From Methanocorpusculum sp. (GTDB lineage Archaea > Halobacteriota > Methanomicrobia > Methanomicrobiales > Methanocorpusculaceae): a stretch of DNA of 64,000 nt. The stretch spans positions 1-64,000 of the forward strand of contig DALTWK010000002.1 of assembly GCA_029987115.1 (NCBI GenBank). Reading direction: 5' to 3'. The position numbers were made by a program, and so were the translations under genes. Positions 62,645 to 64,000 of the stretch are shown here, piece after piece (positions within the stretch are counted from its first letter, which is position 1; every line of letters starts with the position of its first letter). A model generated the notes under the pieces. The model saw nothing but the letters and a program-made list of their open reading frames with translations. It searched no databases and was not told the DNA's origin.

Positions 62645-63826
62645 TTACTCAACTAATCTCTTCTTTTTCGCAATACGAAACGGATACGGAAGAACTATGC
62701 ACAGAACAAATGCTATGGCAAGAATGAAGAAGAGCGACTGCAGTGCAAACGGCAACGTGAAATAATCTGCAAGGAGACCGAGAAATATCATCGCAACTGC
62801 AGAGATGCCGTTCGGAAGACCGGTTATAACACCGGAGGCAAAACCAACTGCACCGGGCATATATTCCTGGATAATGGCAATTTCAACAGAGGCGGAAGCC
62901 ATCAGGAAGAACCCGGACAAAATCAGGAATATGACCGAGAGAACACCGGTAAACAGGAAAATACATCCATAGCAGAGCGCCGCCAGCAAATACACGCCGA
63001 TAAGAATCTCTTTTCTCCCCAGTTTATCCGAGAGCGGTCCGACCAGCATGGTTCCAAACATCGCCGCAAACAGCATGGCTGTTACGATACTGGTCGCCAC
63101 AACATAATCAATTCCGACGAAATCCGTGAGATAAATGGCAGCAAACATCAGAAGTCCGTCGTAAACGATGAATCGGAACGAGTTGATGATGATAAGCAAT
63201 GACACTCGTCCCCATTTCGTCTTTTCTTTGATAACCGGCTTTTTCTTAACCTCATTGGAAGCGTACGGTTTCTGCGGGAGTTTTTTGATTGCAATTGCAA
63301 CAACAACCGCCGGAATAACCAAAAGAATGAGTGCCGGAAATCCTCCCCAGGCATACAGAAATCCTGCTGCAATTGGAGCTGCCGCATAACCGAAGGAACC
63401 GCCTATGGAAAAAATTGAAAGAAGTGTTCCCCGGTTGCTATCTTTGGATATCTGATTCACTTGCATGTATGCATTCGGGTGGAACAGCGAGTTGCCGAAA
63501 CCAGAGACGATGGCAAGAATGAACAGAACCCAGTAATTCTGAGTAACACCGTACAGAGCAATGGCAATACCGGTTAGAATAATGGTCCAGGAAAGCCCGG
63601 GAGTCAATTTGTTTTTATCCGCCCAGTAACCGGCAAGCGGTTCAAAAACCGCCATCGCGAGCATGACAAGTGTAAAAAGACAGCTTGTCATGAGATACGA
63701 CGTAATTCCCTGTTCCTGAAAAATCGGAATCAGAGCAGGAAGAAGTGCAGGAATGACCGGAAGATAAAAGTCCGCCGCTCCGTGCCCAACAGCGAGTCCC
63801 AATATCCGTTTTGCCGTATCGTTCAT
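62645..63826 (-). CDS. MFS transporter, fosmidomycin-resistance-like
   Basis: 393 residues with twelve hydrophobic segments. The N-terminus MNDTAKRILGLAVGHGAADFY and the loop GYWADKNKL fit the Fsr-type branch of the major facilitator superfamily. The start is ATG 63826, with GAGGTG at 63832-63837 upstream; an overlapping ATG at 63829 is also possible. The substrate is unknown; drug or metabolite export is a guess. It converges with dacZ over 10 bp. Confidence 0.82.
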   Translation of the reverse strand: MNDTAKRILGLAVGHGAADFYLPVIPALLPALIPIFQEQGITSYLMTSCLFTLVMLAMAVFEPLAGYWADKNKLTPGLSWTIILTGIAIALYGVTQNYWVLFILAIVSGFGNSLFHPNAYMQVNQISKDSNRGTLLSIFSIGGSFGYAAAPIAAGFLYAWGGFPALILLVIPAVVVAIAIKKLPQKPYASNEVKKKPVIKEKTKWGRVSLLIIINSFRFIVYDGLLMFAAIYLTDFVGIDYVVATSIVTAMLFAAMFGTMLVGPLSDKLGRKEILIGVYLLAALCYGCIFLFTGVLSVIFLILSGFFLMASASVEIAIIQEYMPGAVGFASGVITGLPNGISAVAMIFLGLLADYFTLPFALQSLFFILAIAFVLCIVLPYPFRIAKKKRLVE

Positions 63827-63921
63827 CATACACCTCAAATTTCAGTTCATTATCTGTTCTTCGTATGATTATAGATTATCATACTCTCCCTATTCAACGG
63901 GATATATATGGGATGGGGAAC

Positions 63922-63953
63922 AGATATTATTTATATCTTGGATGGTATCCATC
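63922..63953 (+). promoter_or_regulatory. TATA box with two flanking palindromes
   Basis: ATTTATAT at 63929-63936 is the TATA candidate. It lies within AGATAT/ATATCT (63922-63938). A second palindrome GATGG-TAT-CCATC (63941-63953) follows where transcription would start, before ATG 63980. This layout fits a regulated promoter. Confidence 0.45.
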
Positions 63954-63979
63954 TGGAAGATTATTCGAGTTGATATACT

Positions 63980-64000
63980 ATGGAAAAAACAAAATTCGTG
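63980..64000 (+). CDS. Start of a gene running off the window
   Basis: ATG at 63980 opens MEKTKFV before the window ends. Only seven codons are visible, so no function can be given. The promoter-like signals before it make a real gene likely. Confidence 0.45.

Overview
This window comes from a methanogenic archaeon, most likely order Methanomicrobiales and plausibly Methanocorpusculum (the taxon is inferred). It carries archaeal isoprenoid genes (mevalonate kinase, isopentenyl phosphate kinase, type 2 IPP isomerase, prenyl synthase). It also has archaeosine genes (tgtA, arcS), an archaeal RNase P RNA, Hef, RNase J, TruD, Pth2, AK6, DacZ, HypD, and a korDABC-sucCD block typical of methanogens that fix carbon through a partial reductive TCA cycle. 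TATA-like boxes lie about 25-30 nt upstream of several starts, and many genes are chained by ATGA or TAATG overlaps. I see no rRNA, tRNA, CRISPR array or intact insertion sequence.

Layout. 1-3.2 kb is an AT-rich accessory island. It holds a partial gene, small ORFs, an AlbA_2/RecG-like ATP-binding protein with a palindrome at its promoter, a 73-bp tandem repeat, and a decayed element whose relative lies on the other side of the gene. 3.2-10.7 kb (minus) holds pyrG-guaA, a DUF7123 protein, a DHH phosphoesterase with a duplicated PhoU/TrkA-C protein, and a DUF2178/XRE pair. 11-14.2 kb (plus) is a VTC-domain / DUF4956 / CotH-kinase cassette. It is followed by about 650 bp of noncoding DNA full of inverted repeats. 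hypD-TPR and an HVO_0476-type zinc-finger gene diverge near 16.2 kb.

16.96-21.5 kb (plus) is a six-gene run of zinc-ribbon membrane proteins, a helical protein and an SPFH protein with three C-terminal zinc ribbons. It resembles bacterial YdjGHI/PspA-type envelope modules and is the best candidate for a poorly described system. 21.5-25.2 kb (minus) is an AMMECR1-tgtA-arcS operon. 25.4-31.2 kb (plus) is a MEMO-mvk-ipk-fni-rnj-idsA operon, followed by ilvE and rnpB. hef-glyS, ade and small membrane or secreted proteins occupy 32.6-39.6 kb on the minus strand.

39.7-44 kb holds a HIRAN-domain protein, a strong candidate for an unannotated structured RNA with its own promoter and terminator (41.29-41.45 kb), a polytopic membrane protein and a two-lobed MgtE-like transporter. 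44-48 kb (minus) groups a LPG-synthase-like membrane protein, a ubiquitin-like sulfur carrier, an NcsA-type tRNA thiolase, pth2, truD and a 54-residue membrane protein. 48-57 kb carries a glycosyltransferase, an AAA ATPase with an MBL-fold hydrolase, the radical SAM member of the AMMECR1/MEMO group, an FKBP, a lipoprotein, and an argD-hisC-AK6-archaetidylinositol phosphate synthase run. 57.1-62.6 kb is a seven-gene overlapping operon korDABC-sucCD-dacZ that couples 2-oxoglutarate/succinyl-CoA metabolism to c-di-AMP synthesis. An MFS transporter and the first codons of another gene close the window.
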